A DNA stretch of 18,790 bases from Planctomycetota bacterium (GTDB taxonomy: Bacteria; Planctomycetota; Brocadiia; JAJRTI01). This document shows positions 1 through 9,031 of the stretch, one piece after another. The translations under genes were made by a program, and so were the position numbers. Every line of letters starts with the position of its first letter. Within the stretch, counting starts at the first letter, position 1. The DNA lies in contig JAJRTI010000693.1 of NCBI GenBank assembly GCA_024278415.1, positions 1-18,790 of the forward strand. Reading direction: 5' to 3'. The notes beneath the pieces are model-generated. The model had not been told where the DNA came from. It worked only from the letters and a program-made list of their open reading frames with translations, and made no database searches.

Positions 1-113
1 AAGTGTCCAAGCCTGGATGTGCGAAGGTGTTCCGCTCCAGCTTTTGTTTTTTTCGACGTTCCTCACGGAGAAGGCGTCAACAGCCGCATCGCCGCACCTT
101 CACCGCGCCTCGC

Positions 114-142
114 TTGATCCGATCGGCCTCCGTGCATAGAAT
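114..142 (+). promoter_or_regulatory. sigma70-type promoter of the aminotransferase gene
   Basis: A -35 box TTGATC (114-119) and a -10 box TAGAAT (137-142) are separated by 17 bp. This predicts a transcript start near 149 and a leader of about 45 nt before the ATG at 194. The leader carries AAGGAG at 180-185, 8 nt before the start codon. Called by eye. Confidence 0.6.
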
Positions 143-193
143 CCATCGCTTCCCCCATGACGGGAAGTCCCAATTGCACAAGGAGCAACCACC

Positions 194-1399
194 ATGGCTC
201 GAACGGTCGAGAAGTCGTGGAAAATCTGGCGCGAGGCGCAGCAGCTCATTGGCGCCGGCACGGGCACGCTGTCCAAGCGGCCTATGTACGACGGCGACGA
301 GCCGGGCTGCATCGTGCGCGGCAAGGGCTGCCGCGTGTGGGATGCGGACGGCAACGAATACATCGACTTCCGCAACTCCCTGGGCCCTATCACCCTCGGC
401 TATTGCTACCCCGCGGTCGACGAAGCGATTCGCGCCCAACTCGACCAGGGCATCATCTTCGGCCATCCCCACCCGATCGAAGTCGAGCTGGCGAAGCAGC
501 TCGTCGCGGTGATCCCCTGCGCGGAGAAGGTGCGGTTCCTCAAGACCGGCGGCGAGGCCATGGCCGCGTGCATCCGCCTAGCCCGCGCATTCACCGGCCG
601 GCCGCGCATCGTCTCTTGCGGCTACCACGGCTGGATCAACCGCATCGGCGGCATGGAGGTCGGCATCGTGCCCGCGGTCGCCGAGTACATGACGAGCCTG
701 CCGTACGGCGACATCGACGCGTACACGGACTACCTCGACAAGCACGCGGCCGAGACCGCGGCGGTGACCGTGGCCGCGTCGTACGCGCACATCGGCCCAG
801 ACGACGACTTCCTGCCCAAGCTGCGCGCGCTGACGAAGGAGCGCGGCGTGCTGCTCGTGTACGACGAGATCGTGACCGGCTTCCGTGTGCGCATCGGCGG
901 CATGCAGGAGTACACCGGCGCGGTGCCGGACCTGGCGACGTTCGCCAAGGGCCTGGCCAACGGCATGCCGCTGAGCGTGTACTGCGGCCGCGCGGACATC
1001 ATGGACACGTGCGAGAAGGCCGGCGTGTCGTCCACGTACAGCGGCGACACGCTCGCGCTCGCGGCGTCGCTCGCCACGGTGAAGGAGTATCGCGAGCAGG
1101 GCGTGGTCGAGCACATTTGGGCGCGCGGGCGGGAACTCATCGACGGGATGAACGAAGCGTTCCAACGCCACGGCGTGTCCATGCAGGTCACCGGCTGCCC
1201 GGCCTGCCCGTCCATCGGCGTGCAGGCGCAGGATCCGCTCGCGCGGGGCAACACGCACGAAGCCTTCTGGCGCGCGGCGTACCGCAACGGCGTGAGCCTC
1301 TACAGCGTCTCCTACTGCAACTTCAGCCACTCCGCGGCCGACATCGCCGAAGCGGTCGAGCGGCTCGGCCGAGCAGCGGGGGAGATGGTTAATGGTTGA
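194..1399 (+). CDS. class III PLP-dependent aminotransferase (glutamate-1-semialdehyde aminomutase-like)
   Basis: The 401-aa product is a fold-type I, class III aminotransferase of the HemL-like branch, expected to be a cytosolic PLP enzyme. Visible landmarks are the N-terminal RGKGCRVWDADGNEYIDF stretch (42-59), KTGGEAMA for the cofactor phosphate (117-124), YHGW (144-147), the pyridine-nitrogen aspartate in YDEIVTGF (D224) and the Schiff-base lysine in FAKGLANG (K252). True HemL is usually about 430 aa and reads S-T-G-T-E where this protein has K-T-G-G-E. No haem genes lie nearby, so a role in amino-sugar or other omega-amino chemistry is as likely as haem synthesis. The start is fixed by AAGGAG 8 nt upstream. 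The last codons (M-V-N-G-stop) lie inside the left inverted repeat of the downstream cassette, so the native C-terminus may have been altered. Family call firm, substrate unknown. Confidence 0.88.
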   Translation: MARTVEKSWKIWREAQQLIGAGTGTLSKRPMYDGDEPGCIVRGKGCRVWDADGNEYIDFRNSLGPITLGYCYPAVDEAIRAQLDQGIIFGHPHPIEVELAKQLVAVIPCAEKVRFLKTGGEAMAACIRLARAFTGRPRIVSCGYHGWINRIGGMEVGIVPAVAEYMTSLPYGDIDAYTDYLDKHAAETAAVTVAASYAHIGPDDDFLPKLRALTKERGVLLVYDEIVTGFRVRIGGMQEYTGAVPDLATFAKGLANGMPLSVYCGRADIMDTCEKAGVSSTYSGDTLALAASLATVKEYREQGVVEHIWARGRELIDGMNEAFQRHGVSMQVTGCPACPSIGVQAQDPLARGNTHEAFWRAAYRNGVSLYSVSYCNFSHSAADIAEAVERLGRAAGEMVNG

Positions 1400-1416
1400 T
1401 GGTTCATGGTTAATGG
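1381..1416 (+). repeat. left 36-bp inverted-repeat arm (7-bp periodic)
   Basis: The arm starts GGAGATGG and continues as ATGGTTA, ATGGTTG, ATGGTTC, ATGGTTA, ATGG. It pairs with 1893-1928: 33 positions are Watson-Crick, one of the three remaining would be a U-G wobble in RNA, and two are A-C mismatches. The aminotransferase stop codon (1397-1399) lies inside it. Confidence 0.9.
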
Positions 1417-1428
1417 CGGAGGCCGGTC

Positions 1429-1905
1429 GTGAGCATTAGGCGAGTGGAGGACATGCCCGCCTACAGGGCGCTGTTTGCGTTGGCTGTTCGCGTCGAGAAG
1501 GTCACGCGGAACTTCGGGCCCGATTTCCGGTGGCTTCGGGAGCAATTGCTTCGGTCGTCTGAATCGGCCTGTGCCAACATGACGGAGGGGTTCTATTCGC
1601 AGTGCACCACCGAGTATCGGCAGTGCTTGTTCAGGTCACGGCGTGAGGCGCGAGAGACGGTCACACACCTACAATACGCGGTCGCGGTCAAGCAGCTTGC
1701 CCATGAAGTGGGACAAGCCATCGCGGCTAAGTACGACGACGCACTGGAGCAACTCGCGAAGCTGATCGCCAGCATCGAGAGCAAGCTGAGGCGAGCCGGC
1801 AAGTCCAAGCCGGACAGCGTAAGCGAAGACGAAGCGCCCTACCAAATCGCCGGTGTACAGTTGGGCGACGACGACACCGACATCCCTTCCGCCCATCAAC
1901 CATAA
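1429..1905 (+). CDS. four-helix-bundle protein (S23 / intervening-sequence protein family)
   Basis: The 158-aa product matches the family of short four-helix-bundle proteins first known from 23S rRNA intervening sequences (S23/IVP) and related to the Avd accessory protein of diversity-generating retroelements. Core helices span about residues 5-120. The family signature is visible at 37-54, where REQLLRSSESACANMTEG matches the usual pattern of basic-RSS, then N-x-x-E-G, followed by the amphipathic SRREARETVTHLQYA helix (70-84). Residues 121-158 are an acidic, probably disordered tail; its last residues, H-Q-P, are encoded by the right inverted repeat. The GTG start has GGAGG (1418-1422) 6 nt upstream. 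Codon use (AGG, TTT, TTG, GTT) is less GC-rich than in neighbours, which fits a transferred gene. Biochemical function is unknown; family members may bind nucleic acid. No reverse transcriptase is present, so this is not a retroelement Avd in context. Confidence 0.85.
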   Translation: MSIRRVEDMPAYRALFALAVRVEKVTRNFGPDFRWLREQLLRSSESACANMTEGFYSQCTTEYRQCLFRSRREARETVTHLQYAVAVKQLAHEVGQAIAAKYDDALEQLAKLIASIESKLRRAGKSKPDSVSEDEAPYQIAGVQLGDDDTDIPSAHQP

Positions 1906-1928
1906 ACCATCAGCCATTAACCATCTCC
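1893..1928 (-). repeat. right 36-bp inverted-repeat arm
   Basis: The reverse complement reads GGAGATGG followed by ATGGTTA, ATGGCTG, ATGGTTT, ATGGTTG and ATGG, mirroring the left arm at 1381-1416. The stop codon of the four-helix-bundle gene (1903-1905) lies inside it, and it ends 4 bp before the GTG of the ABC-F gene. Confidence 0.9.
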
Positions 1929-1932
1929 ACGC

Positions 1933-3837
<1,905 letters not shown>

Positions 3838-3845
3838 CGAGGCAA

Positions 3846-3888
3846 GCTGGGTGGGGGGGGCTGGCCGGCCTTGCAACGCCCACCCGGC
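3846..3888 (+). terminator. possible terminator-like G-rich hairpin after the ABC-F gene
   Basis: The arms GCTGGGTGGG (3846-3855) and CCCACCCGGC (3879-3888) pair at 9 of 10 positions, a few bases after the ABC-F stop codon. There is no U-tract, so an intrinsic terminator is doubtful. The left arm continues into a run of eight Gs. Confidence 0.3.
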
Positions 3889-3986
3889 GTCTGGACGGGA
3901 GTCGCCCCACAAGGTTTGCTGAGCCTGCGGCACTGGCCGCTCAGATCAGCAGACATCCGTGGCAAAACCTCTGTTGTTGTACCGGC

Positions 3987-4014
3987 TTGACGAACGCAGG
4001 CGCGCGGGTATAGT
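3987..4014 (+). promoter_or_regulatory. sigma70-type promoter of the GT-C glycosyltransferase gene
   Basis: TTGACG (3987-3992) and TATAGT (4009-4014) are 16 bp apart, placing transcription start near 4020. This supports the ATG at 4049 as the real start, since an upstream start at 3959 would lie before the promoter. A perfect hairpin (GAGGCCGT, 3-nt loop, ACGGCCTC; 4015-4033) covers the predicted start point. Confidence 0.6.
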
Positions 4015-4048
4015 GAGGCCGTCTCACGGCCTCTGTCGAATCGTGCCC

Positions 4049-5536
4049 ATGACTTCCTCGCCCCCAACCGCCAAGCGCGAACGCGTCGCCATCGTGCTGG
4101 CGCTGCTGGCCGCCGCGGTGTTGCGCTTCCAGGCGCTAGACCTCATGGAGTTCAAGGGCGACGAGGCCGCGGCGTGCCTGATGGCGGAGGGCGTGGCCGA
4201 GGGCAAGTGGCTGCCGCAATCGGGGTTGGGATCGGGCGTGGGTGTGCGCAATCTGCCGGCGTTCGTCTATGTGATGGCCGCACCGTCGTTGCTCACGCTC
4301 GATCCGATCTGGCTGGCCGCGTTCATTGGCTTGCTGAACGTCGCCGCGGTCGCGGTCTGCTGGCGGATTGGCCGGGACTTCTTCAGCCGAAGCACCGGCA
4401 TCGTCGCCGCTTGGCTGTTTGCGGTCGCGCCGTGGGCCGTGCTCTACTCGCGCAAGATCTGGGCGCAGAGCACGCTGCCGCTCGTCTCGGCCGCGCTCCT
4501 TTACGCGCTGCTTCAAGTCCTGGTGCGCGGCAACAGACGCTACACGTTCCTCGTCGTCTTCCTCGCGCTGCTCGCTCCACAACTCCACTTTGCCGGCGGC
4601 TGTGCGACGTTGATGGCGCTGCTGCTCCTCGTTCTATTCAGGCCGAAGCTGAGCGGCCGCGGCGCGGCGTGTGGCGTACTCGCCGCGGCCATCGTGGCCG
4701 CGCCCTATCTGTGGCTCCAGGTGCGCACGGGCTTCGAGGACGTGCGCGGGGCCACGCGCGTCGCGAGCGGAGGTTCGGCCCAGCGCAACCGCACGGCGCG
4801 CACGGCCGCGGCCGGGAAGCTCCTCCTCGACATCAGCGGCATGGGCGACTTGCGTTACGTGCTCGGCGACTCCGCGGCGGCGTTCGAGGCCGAGACCCGA
4901 GTCCCTCTCGACGCGCATTGGCTGTGGCTCGCGCTGCTGGTGGGCGGGCTCGTGGAGGGTGTGGCCTGCGCGGCGCGGCGCCATCGCGCCGCCGCGATCG
5001 TGCTCGCGTGGTTCGCGGCGCCCATGGTCGTCTATGGGCTCGCCGGCCTGCGCACGTGGCCGCACTACCTCGTCGTCGCGTTCCCGGCGCCGTTCCTCAT
5101 CATGGCGTGGAGCCTGCGCGGGCCGCGGTGGTGGCGCCGGGCGGCGCTCTCCGGCGCGTGCGTCGCCATGCTGGCGGGCGTGGCATTCAACGCCGGGCTG
5201 CTGAGCTTCGTGGAGGAGCACGGTGGGACGCAGGGCGACTACGGCGTGGCCTACTGCCACAAGCGAGCGGCCGCGCAGTATCTCATGCAGAGGACCTCCC
5301 TCAAGCGCCTCTACGCGTCGCACGACACGCGCGGCAAGACCGCGGTGCGCGCCGAGTATCGCCGGCTGCTCACCCTTTACGACGCGCCCCCATCCAGCCG
5401 GTCCCCCGGCCCTCTCGTGCGCGCGGTCATCGTGGAGCCCGGCCGCGACCCACTCGACGCCGGCGAACTCCGCATGCTGGAGGGCAAGACGAGGCGAGAC
5501 TTCGGCCCAGTCCGCGTGTACACGTGGTCGAAGTAA
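4049..5536 (+). CDS. GT-C fold membrane glycosyltransferase (PMT/ArnT-like)
   Basis: The 495-aa polytopic membrane protein has an N-terminal helix followed by F-K-G-D-E-A (D38-E39), the acidic pair expected in the first outer loop of GT-C glycosyltransferases such as the GT39/GT83 families. About ten hydrophobic segments follow, alternating with basic loops (for example 11-31, 70-105, 118-135, 153-175, 180-240). The last 100 residues are soluble and probably extracytoplasmic. Enzymes of this type move a sugar from a polyprenyl-phosphate donor onto lipid or protein acceptors at the outer face of the membrane; the acceptor here is unknown. The frame is open to 3959, but the promoter and the unlikely Arg-rich extension favour 4049. 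No clear Shine-Dalgarno site. It forms its own transcription unit. Confidence 0.72.
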   Translation: MTSSPPTAKRERVAIVLALLAAAVLRFQALDLMEFKGDEAAACLMAEGVAEGKWLPQSGLGSGVGVRNLPAFVYVMAAPSLLTLDPIWLAAFIGLLNVAAVAVCWRIGRDFFSRSTGIVAAWLFAVAPWAVLYSRKIWAQSTLPLVSAALLYALLQVLVRGNRRYTFLVVFLALLAPQLHFAGGCATLMALLLLVLFRPKLSGRGAACGVLAAAIVAAPYLWLQVRTGFEDVRGATRVASGGSAQRNRTARTAAAGKLLLDISGMGDLRYVLGDSAAAFEAETRVPLDAHWLWLALLVGGLVEGVACAARRHRAAAIVLAWFAAPMVVYGLAGLRTWPHYLVVAFPAPFLIMAWSLRGPRWWRRAALSGACVAMLAGVAFNAGLLSFVEEHGGTQGDYGVAYCHKRAAAQYLMQRTSLKRLYASHDTRGKTAVRAEYRRLLTLYDAPPSSRSPGPLVRAVIVEPGRDPLDAGELRMLEGKTRRDFGPVRVYTWSK

Positions 5537-5655
5537 CGGGCGAGACGGAGTCGGTGGGGCTGTGCTTGGAGACCCGCGTCGTCCGATTGGCCAAACGCAC
5601 TCCCACAACGCCACAGGGGGGTGCACGATTCGATATTGCCTAGGCGAGCGGGGAC

Positions 5656-5685
5656 TTGCATTCGATGTCCGAATGCCTATACAAT
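5656..5685 (+). promoter_or_regulatory. promoter with embedded inverted repeat (possible operator)
   Basis: TTGCAT (5656-5661) is followed, 18 bp later, by TACAAT (5680-5685); a TATACA reading at 5678 gives 16 bp. A perfect inverted repeat, GCATTCG - 5 nt - CGAATGC (5658-5676), fills the spacer, where a repressor or activator could bind. The gene starts at 5720 after a strong AGGAG site. Confidence 0.5.
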
Positions 5686-5719
5686 AATTCCACTCGAACG
5701 ACCTCAGAGGAGAAGATCA

Positions 5720-6442
5720 ATGAGTGTCCGCACGAGGAGATGCATCGCGTTCGTGTTCGCGCAGGCGCTGTTTCTTGCGCCGGCTTACGCTGCCGGCGCG
5801 GCGCGCTGCGAAGCGCCTGTGCTGAAGTATCTGGCGGCCGCGCAAATGCGCGCCCAACTGGCCGGCCAGCCGCGCACGACCGAGCAAGAGTTCGTCGCGG
5901 CCCGAGACCAGATGCTCGGCCGTGTGGACGCGGCCATTGCGCGGGTGCAGCAATCAAAGTTCACCGACCAGGTGCTGCGCGCACGGGCGCTGAAGCAACT
6001 GCGCAGGGCGAGCAAAGACGTGCAGCGCCGCGCCGGCAATTACGTGAAGAAGCTGTCCGACGCGGCCGTGGCGCAGGCCCTGGCAGTTGTGCGCGAGCAT
6101 GGGCGTTATCGCCGCTGCCTGGCGCAGCACAAGAACGGCCGCGCAGCTTTGCAGGCTTGCGTAGCGATTGATTTGCGCACGAAACTCGCTGCGGCCGAGC
6201 AGCGCGTGGCTTCCGCGAGCCGGGCGACGATGCTTGCCGATTTGCAGCAAGCCCGCACGCGGCTGACCGCGCTGACGTACGATGGCGGGGACTACGACGA
6301 GTACTTCGAGTTCTCGTGGTACGTCTTCACGTCGGACGATGCGCTGATGTGGGCGCTGTGGCCGCCCCTGCTCGTGGCCGACGTGCTGCTGTCGCCGATC
6401 GTCTTCGCGTACAAGATGGCCCATTGGCTCTTCCTCGACTGA
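5720..6442 (+). CDS. exported helical protein of unknown function with C-terminal membrane helix
   Basis: The 240-aa product is not recognised. Residues 1-24 are a signal peptide: a basic MSVRTRR start, a hydrophobic core and an A-Y-A cleavage site. Residues 30-185 are almost all charged and Ala-rich helix, probably coiled coil, with three cysteines (C30, C133, C147) in the mature part. An acidic, aromatic patch (188-200) leads to a hydrophobic segment at about 212-231 that could anchor the protein in a membrane. The start is chosen by AGGAG about 7 nt upstream of the ATG; the frame is open further upstream, but that part precedes the promoter. It stands alone between two glycosyltransferase-like membrane genes on the same strand. 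Real gene likely, function unknown. Confidence 0.7.
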   Translation: MSVRTRRCIAFVFAQALFLAPAYAAGAARCEAPVLKYLAAAQMRAQLAGQPRTTEQEFVAARDQMLGRVDAAIARVQQSKFTDQVLRARALKQLRRASKDVQRRAGNYVKKLSDAAVAQALAVVREHGRYRRCLAQHKNGRAALQACVAIDLRTKLAAAEQRVASASRATMLADLQQARTRLTALTYDGGDYDEYFEFSWYVFTSDDALMWALWPPLLVADVLLSPIVFAYKMAHWLFLD

Positions 6443-6630
6443 GCGGTGTTGGACGAACGTCTGGCGCCGGCTTCTGACGAGAGCCACGAGCGCGTCCCGC
6501 TCCACCGAGCAGGCGCGCTCGTTTCGCGTTCGCTTCTCGCAGCCGCTGGCGCTCAGTACAACCATTCCTCAAGTTCGTTTAGGCTTTGCCACCCAAGCCA
6601 TTCCAAAGGCGTCTGTCTGGCCGTGATGAC
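6443..6630. other. intergenic sequence, no gene seen
   Basis: The gap between the exported-protein gene and the next start is 351 bp. This first part holds no supported gene, promoter or terminator. On the minus strand a reading frame runs into it from the hairpin repeat at 6631-6776 and ends near 6553, but it has no ribosome site and looks repeat-derived. Confidence 0.4.
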
Positions 6631-6776
6631 GGAATGCTGGAATGGCGGAATAATGGAATGCGCTGCCTCGCCCGGCCGCCATTCCATCATTCCATTCTTC
6701 CAATCTTCCCGCCAGGCTTGGCAGTGCCCAGGGACACTTGCGATCCCTGCACGGATCTGCGGAATGTCGCACTGAG
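6631..6776 (+). repeat. dispersed hairpin repeat, copy A (8-bp units GGAATGAT)
   Basis: The left arm (6631-6660) is made of degenerate 8-bp units related to GGAATGAT and the right arm (6680-6709) carries their complements; about 22 of 30 positions can pair. A tail (6710-6776) follows with CGCCAGGCTTGG and a near-palindrome ATCCCTGCACGGAT. The right arm and tail clearly match copy B at 9032-9165 in the same orientation. Confidence 0.8.
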
Positions 6777-6793
6777 CACATGGGGCCACACCC

Positions 6794-9019
6794 GTGAGAC
6801 TCGCCTCTACCTCTCCTCGCCATTCGGCCGCCGCGGCGGCCGTGTTCTACGCGGTGCTGGCCGTGGTGTGCACCTTCCCGCAGGCTGTGCTGGTGCACGA
6901 CGGGCTGCCGCTCGACCCGGCGGACGGGCAGCCGTACGAAGATCCCTACCTGAACGCGTGGATACTCGGCTGGGGCGCGAGGGCGGCCATCACCCAACCC
7001 CTCCAAATCTTCGACGCGAACGCGTTCTACCCGCGGGCCAACACGCTCGCGTATTCGGACCACATGCTGGGGTATCTGCCGCTGACGATCCCGCTGTTCT
7101 GGCTCACCGGCAACGCGATCCTCCTGCACAACGTGGTCTTGTTGGTCTCGTTTGCGGCCTCTGGGTTTGGCGCGTTCCTGTTGGTGCGGCAACTCGTGGG
7201 CGCGAGCGGGCCGGCGCTCATCGCTGGCATTGTCTATGCCTTCTGCCCGTTCCGTTTTGCGGAATACGGCCACGTGCAGGTGCTGTCCACGCAGTGGATG
7301 CCGCCTGCGCTGTGGTGCATGCACCGCTGGCGGGCGCGGCTTCGGCCCGGCCATCTCATGCCGTGGCGGCCGTACGCCGGCTTCATCGTGTTCGGCGGCA
7401 TGCAGTCCCTGTGCTCCACCTACTTCTCGATCTACTTCCCCCTGTTTGTTGGCTGTTTTGCGGCCGTGGCATTCGTGCTGCGCCGCGAGCGCGGGCGGCT
7501 GCGCAAGGCTACGTGGACGCTTCTTGCGCCAGTCATTTGGACCACGCTCGTGCTGCCGACGCTGCTGCCGTACGTGCGGCTGCGGCAGCAGATGGGCTTC
7601 AAGCGCGACCTGTATCATAACGTGAAGTACTCGGCCGCGCCGGGGAGTTTTTTTTCAACGCCATTGCTGAACCGGCTGTATGGCGCCACGGGCCTCATGC
7701 CGCCGCGCGCGGAAGCGGCGGGGTTCATGGGGTTCGTGACGATGGGTCTTATGGCCGGCGCGGTGGTGTGGCTCGTGCGGGGCCGGCCTAAAGCGGCCGG
7801 CCCTGACGCGGCGGGATGGGGGCCGCGGCGCGCCGGGGAGCGCGAGTGGGCGTGGGTCTACCTGGCGGCGGGCGCGCTCATGGCCGTGCTGGCGATGGGG
7901 CCGCGCATTCGCTGGGGCGGGCAGGCGATCTGCCCAGGCCCGTACATGCTGCTCTACAAGTACGTGCCGGGCTTCGATGGCCTGCGCGCGCCGGGCCGGC
8001 TGCTCATGCTGGTGATGTTGTGTGCCTCCGTGGTGGCCGGCGTTGGGCAGCATCGGCTGTGCCTGGCCGCTGGCCGCGGGCGGCGGCGGTGGCGGTGGCT
8101 TGCGCTGTGGGCGCCCCTAGCGGTGCTGCTTGTGGAGTTCGCGGCGTTCCCGATTCCGCTGACACAAGTGGCCGTGGGCGACCGCATCCCGCCGGTCTAC
8201 AAGTGGCTCGCCGAGCAGCCGCCGGGGTTGCGCATCGTCGAGGCGCCGCTCGACCTAGGCATCGAGGACATGCGCCGCATGTACTACTCGACTTACCATT
8301 GGGATAGGATCGTCAACGGCAAGAGCGGGTTCCGGCCGCCCGAATGCACGGCCGCGTTCCTCAGCTACGCGGGCCCGACGCGCCTGCTCGCGTCGCTCAT
8401 GGCCCAGATGGACATCGACTACGTGATCGTGAACGAGGACATGATGCCGGGCATCACCAAGATGTACGCGCAGGAGCCGTGGTGCAAGCGGGTGCGGGTG
8501 TTCGGCCCGGTCACCGTCTTCCGCTTCCACGGCGAGCGTGTGGGCCGGCCGCGGCTGAAGGTGCGCGCAGAGGACTTGGCGCCGGTCCCATCGTCGGCGT
8601 GGCGCGCCAGTGCGAACGTGAACCCGGAGTTGGCCGCGCTCGTGCAGGACGGGTCCCCCGAGACGGTGTGGCAGACCGGCGAGAACCAGCAGGGAGGCAT
8701 GCAGTTCACCATGACGCTCGACCGGCCGCGGCCGGTGCGGCTGATCCGCGTGGGCTTCGGCCTCCACGGCGACGAAGTGCCCTGGGCCATGTCCCTGTCC
8801 GCGAGCCCCGATGGCAAGACGTGGCGCACGGTCTACGGCCCCGACAGTTTCCGCGACATGCTCGCCTGGCTCTACTGGTCGGCCCTGGAGAACCCGCGCA
8901 ACCCGGAGCTGGACCTCCCGCTTCCGCCAGGGTCGTGGCGCGCGATCCGGATGGAGTTGCTCGGTGGGGGGTACGCCGGCTGGGTCATGGCGGAGGTGGA
9001 GCTGTTCGAGACGCCGTGA
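6794..9019 (+). CDS. GT-C-like polytopic membrane protein with C-terminal discoidin-like domain
   Basis: The 741-aa protein has an N-terminal helix (12-35), then an outer loop with acidic Y-E-D-P-Y-L-N-A-W (48-56), as expected for the catalytic loop of GT-C glycosyltransferases. About ten further membrane segments run between 95 and 455. A soluble part (456-590) is followed by a region (598-741) that resembles an F5/8 type C (discoidin) fold: L-V-Q-D-G-S-P-E-T-V-W (616-626), S-A-S-P-D-G-K-T-W (669-677) and a closing A-E-V-E-L-F (733-738). The layout suggests a sugar transferase or polymer-handling protein whose C-terminal domain binds carbohydrate outside the membrane. GTG start with no good Shine-Dalgarno site, 17 bp after repeat copy A. 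Residues 330-338 are encoded by a perfect 9-bp inverted repeat. Fold likely, activity inferred. Confidence 0.72.
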   Translation: MRLASTSPRHSAAAAAVFYAVLAVVCTFPQAVLVHDGLPLDPADGQPYEDPYLNAWILGWGARAAITQPLQIFDANAFYPRANTLAYSDHMLGYLPLTIPLFWLTGNAILLHNVVLLVSFAASGFGAFLLVRQLVGASGPALIAGIVYAFCPFRFAEYGHVQVLSTQWMPPALWCMHRWRARLRPGHLMPWRPYAGFIVFGGMQSLCSTYFSIYFPLFVGCFAAVAFVLRRERGRLRKATWTLLAPVIWTTLVLPTLLPYVRLRQQMGFKRDLYHNVKYSAAPGSFFSTPLLNRLYGATGLMPPRAEAAGFMGFVTMGLMAGAVVWLVRGRPKAAGPDAAGWGPRRAGEREWAWVYLAAGALMAVLAMGPRIRWGGQAICPGPYMLLYKYVPGFDGLRAPGRLLMLVMLCASVVAGVGQHRLCLAAGRGRRRWRWLALWAPLAVLLVEFAAFPIPLTQVAVGDRIPPVYKWLAEQPPGLRIVEAPLDLGIEDMRRMYYSTYHWDRIVNGKSGFRPPECTAAFLSYAGPTRLLASLMAQMDIDYVIVNEDMMPGITKMYAQEPWCKRVRVFGPVTVFRFHGERVGRPRLKVRAEDLAPVPSSAWRASANVNPELAALVQDGSPETVWQTGENQQGGMQFTMTLDRPRPVRLIRVGFGLHGDEVPWAMSLSASPDGKTWRTVYGPDSFRDMLAWLYWSALENPRNPELDLPLPPGSWRAIRMELLGGGYAGWVMAEVELFETP

Positions 9020-9031
9020 GGGCGGAGTGAA

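Larger units (their letters stand above)
1381..1928 (+). mobile_element. inverted-repeat-bounded four-helix-bundle gene cassette (IVS-like)
   Basis: A 548-bp unit is bounded by inverted repeats at 1381-1416 and 1893-1928 that match at 33 of 36 positions. Both arms are four tandem 7-bp units of the form ATGGTTN plus a trailing ATGG, and both outer ends read GGAGATGG. The only gene inside is the four-helix-bundle ORF, with its own GGAGG site two bases inside the left arm. In known biology the same protein family is encoded inside intervening sequences of 23S rRNA, which are also closed by a long stem; here the unit lies between two protein genes. Mobility is inferred from the sharp boundaries, the codon-use shift and the way it abuts both neighbours. 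There is no transposase and no visible target-site duplication. Confidence 0.55.

Noticed and set aside
157..1392. Long alternative frame within the aminotransferase gene
   Set aside because: Arg/Gly/Pro-rich shadow typical of GC-rich DNA; the real frame has all aminotransferase motifs and a good ribosome site.
194..1399. Naming the aminotransferase hemL
   Set aside because: It is shorter than usual HemL, has K-T-G-G-E instead of S-T-G-T-E, and no haem-pathway genes are adjacent.
1429..1905. Four-helix gene as the Avd of a diversity-generating retroelement
   Set aside because: No reverse transcriptase, template repeat or variable repeat is visible nearby.
6553..6789. Minus-strand reading frame of 78 aa across repeat copy A
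   Set aside because: Its middle is the hairpin repeat, which is also open on the minus strand in copy B; there is no ribosome site, and it is best explained as repeat-derived.
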